NCBI GenBank assembly: GCA_012862575.1
Contig: BLSF01000006.1
Span: 186,001 to 250,000, forward strand
DNA from: Parietichytrium sp. I65-24A
Lineage: Eukaryota; Sar; Bigyra; Thraustochytrida; Thraustochytriidae
Reading direction: 5' to 3'
DNA: 64,000 bases
The notes under the pieces are model-generated. The model searched no databases, was not told the DNA's origin, and was given only the letters and a program-made list of their open reading frames with translations. Of this stretch, positions 43,945 to 53,266 are shown in pieces. The first letter of the stretch is position 1. Every line of letters starts with the position of its first letter. The translations under genes and the position numbers were made by a program.

Positions 43945-44543
43945 TGGACAGCAAATAATGGAATGATAGATAATTCGTTGAGGCAGAGGACGTCTTTCTT
44001 ATTACTATAAACTTGTAGTTTTTTAAAATCCGAAGTCCAGCTGTCACTCTGTAAGTTAATCTCTAACTTACAAAGTGCTTGCTTGGCATGCTTGGCACAC
44101 TTGGCGCGCAAACGAGACTCAGCTATGGACGAGTCATGGCTTGATTTCAGCCTCACCCTTGACCCCCCTTTCCCTTGGGTACACGCTAGAAGTCTTGGGA
44201 ACAAATAGAAGTTCTAAAAGGACCACAAGAACGAAAGAACTACAACTTGTTCATCGCGGGCATTTCCCCGTCAACGTCTCTTTTTGTTCGATTGATCAAT
44301 TGCATTTTGATTGATTGATTGATTGCCACGGATTCGGAGGATTGATTATAAGGTGCTCGACAAGTTGGAGAGCGTCCTCGACGCGTACACTTTGACACTG
44401 TCGTTGATGCGTGGCGTGCAGAAGGAAGCTCCCTGACTGTGAATCTGCCGCGTAACGGTGCTGAGAATCGGGCGTGGAAGAAAGAAAGAAAGAAAGAAAG
44501 AAGTTCATAGAAACCGAGGTTTGGCAAAAGGCAGAGCAAAAAA

Positions 44544-45728
44544 ATGCCATCCGCAGCTGACCTGCGAATGACGCAGAGGCCTCTGGAAATGAGGACGGGC
44601 GCGAGGTTCAAGGACGTGTCGCACTACGATGATCATCACTCCCTTTCGCCAGTGGATCAGCAGAGAGTTATGCGAGCATTTGCCTCGAGATGCAAAGTCA
44701 CGAAACACAAACGGCAATCGGATGATATTAGCGGCGGCAATGCGAGCGAGAGTGATCACAAAGCAAGGAATACAAGTCCTGAGAGCGGCGAAGAAAGCGA
44801 CGTGCACACGTGTGAAAATGGGATTCTTTTGGTCGAGTCTCTCGAAAGCGCGATCTCGCAAGCTCTTGGAGTAGAGAGTCTTTCCAGCAGTCTCCGAAGG
44901 CGTTTTGTAAAGCCATTTGTGATCGATCTAGGTCTAGAATGGCCAAACTCTTCTCGTCGGGAGGAAAAAGAGCCTGATCGTGACGCCGAATCCAAGGAAT
45001 GTGCGGAGCTGGACGAGGACGACGAACACGAGGGGAAAATGGAAAATGAGGAGGAAGAAAAAGACTCAAGCACAACCCAAGTAGATGGGATCCGATTTAT
45101 TGACTTTGAGAGCTTGATCGCAAAAATATACACACCATATTACGCATACGGCAAAGAACTCAATCGAGCAGCAGCTAGGGGCGCTGTGGACAGCATCCAA
45201 GAGTTAATGGACAGGGGATGCAGAATTAATTTGAAGGATGGGAGAGGTATGACTGCGCTGCAATACGCGTGCGAGGCTGGCAATGTAGAGTCTGTCAAGT
45301 ACCTTTTGGATATTGTAGATCCGGAGCTCGTGGATGCTCAAGATGCAAATGGATGGACGCCGCTCATATCCGCGGCTGCGAACGGCAAAACTGTTGTTGT
45401 TCAGCTTCTGCTCAAACGAAAACCTGACTGCTCGCTAGTGACAAGCACCGGGCGGACGGCGCTTGCATGGGCGAGCGCAAAGGGGCATCTCGAGTGTTGC
45501 AAAGCGCTCTTGGCTGGTGGAGCGGAAGGGACATTGTCAATTGGAGACGCCATGGGCATGGCCCCATTGCATTTGGCGGTTTTAAATAATGACAAAGCCA
45601 TGGTCAGCACACTTATGAAATCTGGTGCAAAAGTTGACACACTGGATCGATGTCAGCACGCTGCCAAGGAGCTGGTGGACCAAGACACTGTGGAAAGGTT
45701 GTTTGAGTCAAGCGCTAGAAAGAAGTAA
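44544..45728 (+). CDS. Ankyrin-repeat protein
   Basis: The protein has 394 residues and is single-exon, with an A-rich context before the ATG. Residues 1-150 are charged and probably disordered. An acidic Glu/Asp stretch lies at about 150-175. At least four ankyrin repeats cover about 205-365, with cores such as MTALQYACEAGNVESVKYLL, GWTPLISAAANGKTVVVQLL, GRTALAWASAKGHLECCKAL and GMAPLHLAVLNNDKAMVSTL. Ankyrin repeats mediate protein-protein contacts. No catalytic domain or membrane segment is present, so the partner is unknown. It converges on the transporter gene. Confidence 0.88.
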   Translation: MPSAADLRMTQRPLEMRTGARFKDVSHYDDHHSLSPVDQQRVMRAFASRCKVTKHKRQSDDISGGNASESDHKARNTSPESGEESDVHTCENGILLVESLESAISQALGVESLSSSLRRRFVKPFVIDLGLEWPNSSRREEKEPDRDAESKECAELDEDDEHEGKMENEEEEKDSSTTQVDGIRFIDFESLIAKIYTPYYAYGKELNRAAARGAVDSIQELMDRGCRINLKDGRGMTALQYACEAGNVESVKYLLDIVDPELVDAQDANGWTPLISAAANGKTVVVQLLLKRKPDCSLVTSTGRTALAWASAKGHLECCKALLAGGAEGTLSIGDAMGMAPLHLAVLNNDKAMVSTLMKSGAKVDTLDRCQHAAKELVDQDTVERLFESSARKK

Positions 45729-46122
45729 AGATGTCTGGGCATGCCCTCACGCCACGCATTCTTCGTCGATTGAGCTTTTCTAGCTTAGATGTACTCATTG
45801 TAGATAACTGATCTTGCCGATAGTTCCTGGTGCTGGCGCAGCAGAAACTGGTATTTTCCTCCTGGAAAGCATGACTGACAGTGAGGCAGAAACAGCATTT
45901 GTATTCTCTCTATGTATTTTACGGAAGCAAATTGCGCGTTCGTTTCAGCGCTCATTCTTGAACAGGGGCATTCTCCTTATTGTTGACTGTAAAAGAAAAA
46001 AGATAAGATAAGATGGAATGCATGAATTATCTACAGGGTGGCAATAGTTTCAAGGTCACACGCAGTTTGCTATATACAGAAAAGTTTTTTGCCGACTTTG
46101 CAAAGCTTGCTTCGCAAAGTCT
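45729..46122. other. Convergent intergenic region, ankyrin to PAPS transporter
   Basis: The gap holds the 3' ends of both genes and no supported coding sequence. Confidence 0.5.
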
Positions 46123-47313
46123 TCAGTTCGCCCGTTTCCCAGTTTTTGCGTACATTTGGTACCCGATCGCCGCAAACACGAGTCCTGCACCAAGCATGCC
46201 ATCCATAGGGATGCTATGATCAAAGACCATGCACGAGAGAATGATAGAAATGATTTGGCGCGCAGTCATGATCATGGTGAAAAACATTGGCCCGAGTGAC
46301 TTTATTGTGTAAAAGATGAAGCTCTGTCCAATCACACTTGCAAGGGAAAACAAGGTCACGTGAAGCATGCAATCTGGATTGTCCACGAGGAACCAAACCG
46401 ACTTCATGAGCTCTCCGGTCTGAATTAGTGAGACTAGCGTGAAGAAGGAGGAGAACAAGTTGACGCCAAACATCATGTGATTTGGACTCATATCGTGCGT
46501 GGCGAACAAATGTCCCTGCCATTGCGAGGTGCACGAATCAGAAACCAAGTAGATGCCCAACAATACGAAGCCAAGGAGGGAAGTTGTTGAGGTCCCCCTC
46601 TGCGAGCCCCCAGACTGAGAAAACATAAACATCGCTGCCCCAACGCAAATTGCCAACGCAACAATATATTCGTACAATTTGTACCGCTTGCCGCGCATCA
46701 CCGTGCCCATGATCATTACGGGAATCACCTTGGAAGACTTTGCCAGAACTTGGACCGGAAAGGACACATATCTCAGAGACTCAATCTGGCACCAGCTGCT
46801 CAAGATGTTTGACAGCGACACATAAGACGTCGGGTATAGTGGTGCTCTCATCGGGTCACTTGCTCGAGCTCTGTAAACAAGGAAGCCGGATACCATGCAT
46901 GCCACGATACGATTGCAAAATACTAAAAAAGTGGAGCTCTCGAATTTGCCCGTGCTGTATTGGTACGACACAAGCTTTTCCTGCAATAAACCCCAGCTCA
47001 AGTACGATATAAGGAGGCCGCTTGCGCAGAATGCAATGTTACTCATCGTTCGGACCCTCGGCTGGGATGGCTTCTTGTCCTTTTCTGGCGACGGATCAAC
47101 GTTTTTCACCTTGGCATCCTTGCCAAATACCAGCATTCTGGACAGCTGCGCCCACAACGATCCATCCCCGGCCGCGGGTTTCTTGCAATTTGACATCCAC
47201 ACGCTCCCTGCGAAGAACAGCACAAAGTAGATTCCCAGCTGGTTGAACAGCCTTTCCACGGTCACCATCACGACGGCGTCCACCGCCAGCTCCCCTTTCG
47301 CAACGTTCCCCAT
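46123..47313 (-). CDS. Nucleotide-sugar/PAPS transporter, SLC35B (PAPST) family
   Basis: The protein has 396 residues. The ATG at 47313 is chosen because the frame beyond it reaches only a GTG. About ten hydrophobic segments are spread along the chain. The block SYVSLSNILSSWCQIESLRY, then FPVQVLAKSSKVIPVMIMG, is the signature of SLC35B2/B3-type carriers that import 3'-phosphoadenosine 5'-phosphosulfate into the Golgi. The C-terminal GPMFFTMIMTARQIISIILS also matches. A function in sulfation of polysaccharides or glycoproteins follows from the family. Specificity for PAPS over UDP-sugars is inferred from sequence type only. The N-terminal 120 residues, with a soluble KDKKPSQPR stretch, are longer than in some relatives. 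Confidence 0.86.
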   Translation of the reverse strand: MGNVAKGELAVDAVVMVTVERLFNQLGIYFVLFFAGSVWMSNCKKPAAGDGSLWAQLSRMLVFGKDAKVKNVDPSPEKDKKPSQPRVRTMSNIAFCASGLLISYLSWGLLQEKLVSYQYSTGKFESSTFLVFCNRIVACMVSGFLVYRARASDPMRAPLYPTSYVSLSNILSSWCQIESLRYVSFPVQVLAKSSKVIPVMIMGTVMRGKRYKLYEYIVALAICVGAAMFMFSQSGGSQRGTSTTSLLGFVLLGIYLVSDSCTSQWQGHLFATHDMSPNHMMFGVNLFSSFFTLVSLIQTGELMKSVWFLVDNPDCMLHVTLFSLASVIGQSFIFYTIKSLGPMFFTMIMTARQIISIILSCMVFDHSIPMDGMLGAGLVFAAIGYQMYAKTGKRAN

Positions 47314-47564
47314 CCTTCTCTGCCTTAACTCCACCGCACCCGTGCGCTGCGAAGCACTCGCAGTTAATCGACTTGGCCGAAATGCGAGACTGACTGAAGG
47401 GCGAGCTTTTTCTTCCCTCTTTCCCCTCTTTCACTTTCACTTTCCGCTGCCTCTTGATTAGCTGTTTGCTGTGCTGTGTTTCGCTTTGTCTTGCTTTGTC
47501 TTGCTTTGCTTGCTCGCTCTGTTTTACACTCAGTACTCAGTAAACAGTACTCAGTACACAGTGC

Positions 47565-47590
47565 GTGCTTGTGCTTGTGCTTGTGCTTTT
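47565..47590. repeat. GTGCTT hexamer microsatellite
   Basis: Four units of GTGCTT, upstream of the transporter gene. Confidence 0.8.
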
Positions 47591-49180
47591 GCTGCGACTT
47601 GCACTTGTGCACTTGATCATTGCTGATGCTGCTGATGACCCCTTTCACAGGCGCACCTCCTATCACTGGCAGGCAATAGCTATTATCAGTACCTGGTATG
47701 AGTGAAAGTTTCAGTCCAATGAACGATTACATTACAATGAAATTATGCACATTCAGAAGTAACGCAGCGAGTCGTTTGTGGAGTTGCGCACAGTCTCCTC
47801 CAACACCTTCAACAGTGATTCAGAGTCGACAATTTGGGAATTTGGGATTCAGAACAGAATTCCTACGTTTCCTTCGAAAGTGAATGACTTAGTACAGTAC
47901 TAGTGCAACGGAGATCAACGGAGTGGAGCGTTGATTTCACGGCGTTCTGTCCAAAATAGGCAATTCATTCATTCAGTGAACACAACACAGACAAAGCCGA
48001 TATGAATGTATGTATGTGGGTCAATGCCCATACTGGTATGTACACTAGTGCGCGAGAACGAGTGGGGAGCCTGAGGCTAACTGTCAAACCTGTCAAAAAA
48101 CTAATCAATTATCGAAAATGTCCTGTCAAAAAAGAGAATCAGATACTTGGTCAGGCAAACAGACAGACAGCACCCTCGCTAACTGCAATAGATTACAGAT
48201 ACGTTTTGAGTAGGTGCAGACTCCGAAGGACACAGAATTCAGAACCGATCACAGGCTGGATTCAGACTCTGTATTTGCAGTGATTGTATTCTGAAAAAGA
48301 AAAAGAAAAAGAAAACGAAAGGTACTCGAGTAACAGGATTTTCGCTGCATGAAAAATGAAGGAAGGAAGCCCCTCCTTCTTCCGACTCGAAAGGTCTTGC
48401 TCCCTCCCGCCATCTATGCGAGCGCGCGGATGATACCAGACTAGTCTCATCAGGGATTTATCTTAATATCTCCAATTTCTGTTCACGAAAGTCTTGTACG
48501 AAAACGTCGCCCCGCAACTCTCACACTCCAAAACCAACTTTTTCCCTCCGTCGATCAGATCAAACAACAACCATCAGCGAACAACGATCCGGTTCCTGGT
48601 AATATAGTGTCAATTCCTTCCATAATTTAGCACTATCTATCATCTTCATTAGTAAACCTCGGGGTACTAGAGATTGATCTACTCCTATGACCTTGTCTTC
48701 GAGCATCCTCACACTTGGGACAAGCATGAGACAAGCATGAGAATGCGAGAGAACAAACGAACATTCCCGCGAGGATCCTCCCACCCACCCACCCACAGCT
48801 GCTGATCAAGTAGCACTCCCATTACCGAATTATCTGAGAGTGGCTGTGGGGACGCTGGCATAGCTTTTGAGGGTTACAACTGGTTCACTTTCCTTAGTTT
48901 TCGAACCTCGGCAACTCCATAACTCCAGAAAGTAGGATTTAGAATTTAGGTTTAGAAATAAGAAGAGTGCTGAGGACGGGAAAGTGGAACACTACAGGCG
49001 CAAGGAGGGAAAAGAAGGAGAGAGAGCCGTAGTGGCGAGTGGAATCAGAAAGGAGTTGCGGATGTAGGGGCGTGGTACGTGGCTGGAAAAGCACTTGTGT
49101 GAGTCGTTGTCCGCCGGCGAAAGATACAGTACTCGAGTACCAGGTAGGGTCGTCATTTTGGCATTTGGCTTTTGGCGTTT

Positions 49181-49315
49181 GGCTTATTTTGGCATTTGGC
49201 TTGGGAATAGAATCTGTGGAGTGTGTTGCCGGGGCTGAGCATTTGTCTCTTGGCTTATTTTGGCATTTGGCTTGGGAATAGAATCTGTGGAGTGTGTTGC
49301 CGGGGCTGAGCATTT
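49181..49315. repeat. Tandem duplication, 64-base copies at 71-base period
   Basis: The segment at 49181-49244 recurs at 49252-49315 without visible mismatch, separated by seven bases. It lies about 210 bases upstream of the GT4 fusion start, so it may sit in the promoter or leader. Confidence 0.9.
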
Positions 49316-49523
49316 TTGTCTCTCGTCGGTCAAGCTGGCGCGGGAAGCACATTTAAGGCACGGGTGGTTTTGATTGAGCTGATATAAAGCGGCCAGGAGC
49401 TGCACATCGGGCATTCGATCGTCGGCGAGCTGGGTAAAGAATTTTACAGAATCGATCAGGTCGGTTTTGCAGCCTTAGGCAGGATAGCCGGGAGTCAGAG
49501 CTGCGCAGAGGTGATTGCGTGAG

Positions 49524-52500
49524 ATGCCCTGGCGCGTGCTGTTTCTGTCTCTGGAGTTCGCAGACCCGGTCTTTTCCGGGAATGGGGTGTACGGCAGGTC
49601 TCTGGTGGAATGTCTCCGTAGTCGAGATGCGCAGGTGCTCGTGCTATGCGCAGCGCCTCAAGGACAGGTCATGTCCGCCTCGCAGCAGACACACAGATCC
49701 GGCAGTGAGCCTCGGGGCGATGAGCGGAGATCTGGCAGCAAAATGCCGGAGTCTCCGCCAGCTGCTCCGGTCGCTCCGGTGAAGACCCTGACCGTGACCG
49801 TGAGCAAATGGTTTGTCCTAGATAGATCCTCGTGTTGGAAAGAGTTTGGACTCGGAGCGGCCAAGTTTGCGCCGCAGGTCAAGGAATTCAACCCGGATGT
49901 AGTGTTGGCCGTGGACTGGAGCAGTGCGCTTGCGCTGCAGATTCTGAAAGGCGCGGATGCCCTGACCAGCACACCCGCGGTGTTCTTGAACTTTAGAATA
50001 TTCTCCGAATCGACAGGGGTCTCCGAGGAGGATAAAGAATTTTATGTTGAAAAGGAAACGCTGGCGATGGACCTATGTCAAACTACGGTGGCATTGTGTG
50101 ATAGAGACGCTCGCCTGCTTTCCAGCCTGTACACCAATCGGAATTCCAAACCCCCGAACGCCGTGGCAGTGTTGAATCCTCCAGTGCGAAAAGACCTCTT
50201 AAAGCTCGCCACAACACAAAAAAGTATGCGCAACAATCATGCCAAGCAGCTATCACTGTTCAGAAAAGCTCAGCGAGGGGTGCCTGATGCCGCTGACGAG
50301 AAGCAAAAGGCGAGCGAAAGGCGCAATGGCTGGAAGAGATCCGCGTCGACGGACGGACTGCTGAACAGCATGAGGTCCCTGGATTCTCTTGACAGCGAAA
50401 CTGGAAGCCGAAATGGCCATTTAGAGGTGTCCTCCTCAAGTGGTGATGCGCCAGACGGCCTTGTTTCAATGGGCAACGAATCACTGAATTTTGACTCTGA
50501 TTCTTCTTTTCGAAGGCATCGCTCGTTAGGGAGCGTCAGCATACCCGGTACGCAGCATCACAATGCGGGCCGAGAAGACGACGCTTCTCCGTTGGTTCGA
50601 AGTGATTCGTTGGCGCACGTTCAGCACGGATTTGGCGGGCCAAGGCCGGTCGTTTTAGGGTACTTGAAGAACCAGCGTAAGGGCTTGAACTCGCTATTCA
50701 CAAGAAGATACATCACTTGCTGTTGCCGGATTACTCCCGAGAAGAACGTTATGCACTTTGTCGACGTGATGGTGGAGCTAGCTGACTTTTTGAAAGCAAA
50801 CCGCATCATACCCTGTCTCGTGGGCCCGCCTGTGGACAATAATTTTGCCAACAGCCTTTACAAAAAGTTGGATAGTACGTTTCCAGGCAAGTCGTCAAAG
50901 GTAATCTCAAAATTCCTTGCCACGCAAGAGCTCTCCATAATCTTCAGTGAGACCTTACTGAATTTTCATCCCGCCCTCTACGAGGCTTTTGGAATGACCA
51001 TAGTAGAAGCTGCAGTCTTTGGCGCACCATCCATTGTGCACGGCTCAGGCGAAATCGGAGCAGTAGACGTGCTTCCTCCACCACTGAACACGATTCAGTG
51101 CGATATGACAAGTGTCACACGTACAGCAAATGTCATTCGGACCATCTTAGACCCTTCCAAAGGAGATATTCTGGCATGCATTGGGCTGGAGGCTTCGAAA
51201 ACTGCAGCTGCGTGGGACGAGGACGCCTTCGGAAAGAAATTGTTTGGAATTCTTAAGAACACTTTGCAAAACAAGTTCCTTTCCTACGACTCCTCCGAGG
51301 GGCGACTTCCCCGGATTGACGTGGCAAGATCTGCAAAGTCTTCGCAAGGTAACGGGAGGGAGCATGAGATCAAACCAAATGGCGACTTGAAGGACCACAA
51401 AGAGTGGCCATTTGATAGAATGCTAGAGTGGTTTTGTTCCGAGAATCCACATATTAATAAGAGTCATCAATCTGAGATTGAGAAAACTCGCCGGATCGCG
51501 ATCACCATAGGAACATTGCCCCTTTACGATTTTGCAAAGAAGATTGAGGACGCATGGAAGGAGCTCATCGAGTCGGAGTTCAGTAAATACGCGGAGGAAT
51601 GGGCTCTTCCATCAAAAGCAGAGGCCCGTGTGGCAGCTAAAAAGCAAGTCAAGGCGAGATTGGAAAAATCCAAGCCGCCAGAATTCAATGAGTGGGCTTC
51701 CTTCTTCATGTCGGGGAATTCTTTTCCGTCAATCTCTCAGGCTCGCTATCGGTTGGTGCCCGCTCGGGTTCCGGAGGTTGCGTTTTGGTCCCTTTTCTTC
51801 CGCCTTATTCAAAGGGAATTGGTTCAGCGCTCCGATCAAGATCCCTTCGCGGTGCTCGCCAGATTGGGTGAAACCTTCGGAGGAAGCACCTTCAAGGCTA
51901 TCTTGGAAGCCCTTGCTGGCGAAGGCGTTCGTGCTCATCAGCACGGAGACAGTGCATTACTTCCTCCAGGACCATGGACTGGCTCAAATTTGAGATCTTT
52001 GGCTGAACAGCTATCTGCAGTTTCAAAGTTGGTAGTGATAACTGGGTCCCCAAGCATTGATGGAAACTCCATCACCCCTCAAAAACGAGACGGGCAATGT
52101 GCAACTGCCCTTCTCGTTCGCGCGATCCATAGTCTCGGGCAGTTGACTCGCGCTAGGATTCTGACAGAGCGCCAGAACAGCTTTGGTCTGCAGGGTTCTA
52201 TGGGTGTCTTGTTCAATTCTGGGGTCCATTGGCGAAATGGCTTCAATGGTTACACCGAGGAGGCAGCTTTTGGCAAGGATGACAAGATCGTGGTCGAAAT
52301 ATTTTCAAAAGGTCAAGGATTCGAAGCCTTGCATAAAGAACGGTTGCTTCATATCGCCCAGGAACTCATGTCGTCTTCGGATGAGTCTGCCATGTTACTA
52401 TGCATCGAGAGGTCGGGCCCCTCGGCAGACGGAAACCGCTACTCATCGGGTGGCGAGGTAATACCCGCAGATCGTCTCGTTCACTTAGACTTCTTGGTTC

Positions 52501-52973
52501 AGGCGATACAGCAAGTCTCTCATCACAGGTGCGTCACATGCTCCATCTCTTCGCCAAATCCGACTGTTATTGGCATGGGACGAAAGTGCCTTGAGCAACC
52601 TGTGAAAGTTCGAATACCATTTGGAGACCAGATCAGATGCTCACTTTCGACGGACTCAATCTTGGTCGGGTCGCAATCAACAGTAGCAGTTTTCGCATTG
52701 ACTGCCGCTATCGCGCTGGTGGGAGCAGAGCGAGAGCTGGTTCCAAGGACGGAGGCCGGTTTAGATTCCGTCATGGGGTCTGTCGCCACCGTTCGCGCTG
52801 GATTGGAGGCTTCCATCTCCGCGGGGTGCTGGGACGAAGCGTCCAGTCAAATAACACTTTCAACGAATAGCAAATCCAAGACTATCGGTGGAGTAGACCT
52901 TGGAAGTCTACTCGCAACATTTAGGGACATGCGTGCCGTAGTTTTAGACGACTGGGCCATGCGCAAAACTTAG
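49524..52973 (+). CDS. GT4 glycosyltransferase - BSD-like - D-glutamate-cyclase-like (DUF4392) fusion
   Basis: The protein has 1,149 residues and is single-exon. The ATG at 49524 is used (an upstream TTG is in frame). Three modules are visible. First, a GT-B/GT4 glycosyltransferase (about 1-600): starch-synthase-like start FLSLEFADPVFSGNGVYGRS, then TPEKNVMHFVDVM, and the donor-site EX7E in EAFGMTIVEAAVFGAPSIV (about 485). It is split by a disordered Ser-rich insert (about 236-372). Second, a BSD-like block (about 719-765) with YRLVPARVPEVAFWSLFF, matching the FW signature. Third, about 822-1145, a DUF4392/D-glutamate-cyclase-like domain: VITGSPSIDGN, LLCIERSGPSADGNRY, TVIGMGRK and DSILVGSQSTVAVFALTAAIAL. 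The donor sugar, acceptor and cyclase substrate are unknown. I know of no such three-domain protein. Domain assignments are by motif reading only. Confidence 0.8.
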   Translation: MPWRVLFLSLEFADPVFSGNGVYGRSLVECLRSRDAQVLVLCAAPQGQVMSASQQTHRSGSEPRGDERRSGSKMPESPPAAPVAPVKTLTVTVSKWFVLDRSSCWKEFGLGAAKFAPQVKEFNPDVVLAVDWSSALALQILKGADALTSTPAVFLNFRIFSESTGVSEEDKEFYVEKETLAMDLCQTTVALCDRDARLLSSLYTNRNSKPPNAVAVLNPPVRKDLLKLATTQKSMRNNHAKQLSLFRKAQRGVPDAADEKQKASERRNGWKRSASTDGLLNSMRSLDSLDSETGSRNGHLEVSSSSGDAPDGLVSMGNESLNFDSDSSFRRHRSLGSVSIPGTQHHNAGREDDASPLVRSDSLAHVQHGFGGPRPVVLGYLKNQRKGLNSLFTRRYITCCCRITPEKNVMHFVDVMVELADFLKANRIIPCLVGPPVDNNFANSLYKKLDSTFPGKSSKVISKFLATQELSIIFSETLLNFHPALYEAFGMTIVEAAVFGAPSIVHGSGEIGAVDVLPPPLNTIQCDMTSVTRTANVIRTILDPSKGDILACIGLEASKTAAAWDEDAFGKKLFGILKNTLQNKFLSYDSSEGRLPRIDVARSAKSSQGNGREHEIKPNGDLKDHKEWPFDRMLEWFCSENPHINKSHQSEIEKTRRIAITIGTLPLYDFAKKIEDAWKELIESEFSKYAEEWALPSKAEARVAAKKQVKARLEKSKPPEFNEWASFFMSGNSFPSISQARYRLVPARVPEVAFWSLFFRLIQRELVQRSDQDPFAVLARLGETFGGSTFKAILEALAGEGVRAHQHGDSALLPPGPWTGSNLRSLAEQLSAVSKLVVITGSPSIDGNSITPQKRDGQCATALLVRAIHSLGQLTRARILTERQNSFGLQGSMGVLFNSGVHWRNGFNGYTEEAAFGKDDKIVVEIFSKGQGFEALHKERLLHIAQELMSSSDESAMLLCIERSGPSADGNRYSSGGEVIPADRLVHLDFLVQAIQQVSHHRCVTCSISSPNPTVIGMGRKCLEQPVKVRIPFGDQIRCSLSTDSILVGSQSTVAVFALTAAIALVGAERELVPRTEAGLDSVMGSVATVRAGLEASISAGCWDEASSQITLSTNSKSKTIGGVDLGSLLATFRDMRAVVLDDWAMRKT

Positions 52974-53266
52974 CGCGTCCCCATTTGCCATGACTTGTAC
53001 TGTGTTTCATTTTTTTTGTGTTCTTTTTATAAATGCTTTCATAAGCAAAGTCTATGTGGTCGACGTCGCTCAAGATCATATGACACCTTGTGAAACGGGA
53101 AAGGATCAGAAGCCTTTTCTAATTAATGTAACACAGCTATTCATTTATACTTTTACACATGTGATGGCTTTATTGATCAAAACTTGCCTTTTATCCGGAC
53201 TCTCATAATCGAGTGAATCGGAAGGCTGACATTGTATGGACGGGCAGATAAGGAACGAAAAACCCC
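52974..53266. other. Convergent gap between the GT4 fusion and protease genes
   Basis: T-rich untranslated sequence with the 3' ends of both genes; no coding sequence supported. Confidence 0.5.

Larger units (their letters stand above)
42924..44543. other. Divergent spacer between the SPRY/LRR and ankyrin genes
   Basis: A minus-strand open frame (43692-44204) is shaped by the TGATC repeat and shows no family features; I do not call it. The spacer also has AAAC simple sequence at 43100-43140, a 10-base tandem repeat at 43201, and GATT/GAAA repeats near the ankyrin start. Confidence 0.5.
47314..49523. other. Divergent spacer upstream of the transporter and the glycosyltransferase fusion
   Basis: No supported gene. 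The spacer contains GTGCTT repeats at 47565-47590, GAAAAA repeats at 48293-48313, AGTACTCAGTA-type palindromes near 47530, TACTCGAGTA palindromes at 48323 and 49130, and a 71-base tandem duplication at 49181. Confidence 0.55.

Noticed and set aside
43692-44204. 170-codon minus-strand open frame containing an SNQIKSNQIRSDQ stretch
   Set aside because: The repeated peptide comes from the pentamer array. The remaining sequence matches no family I know; a spliced gene here cannot be excluded but is not supported.
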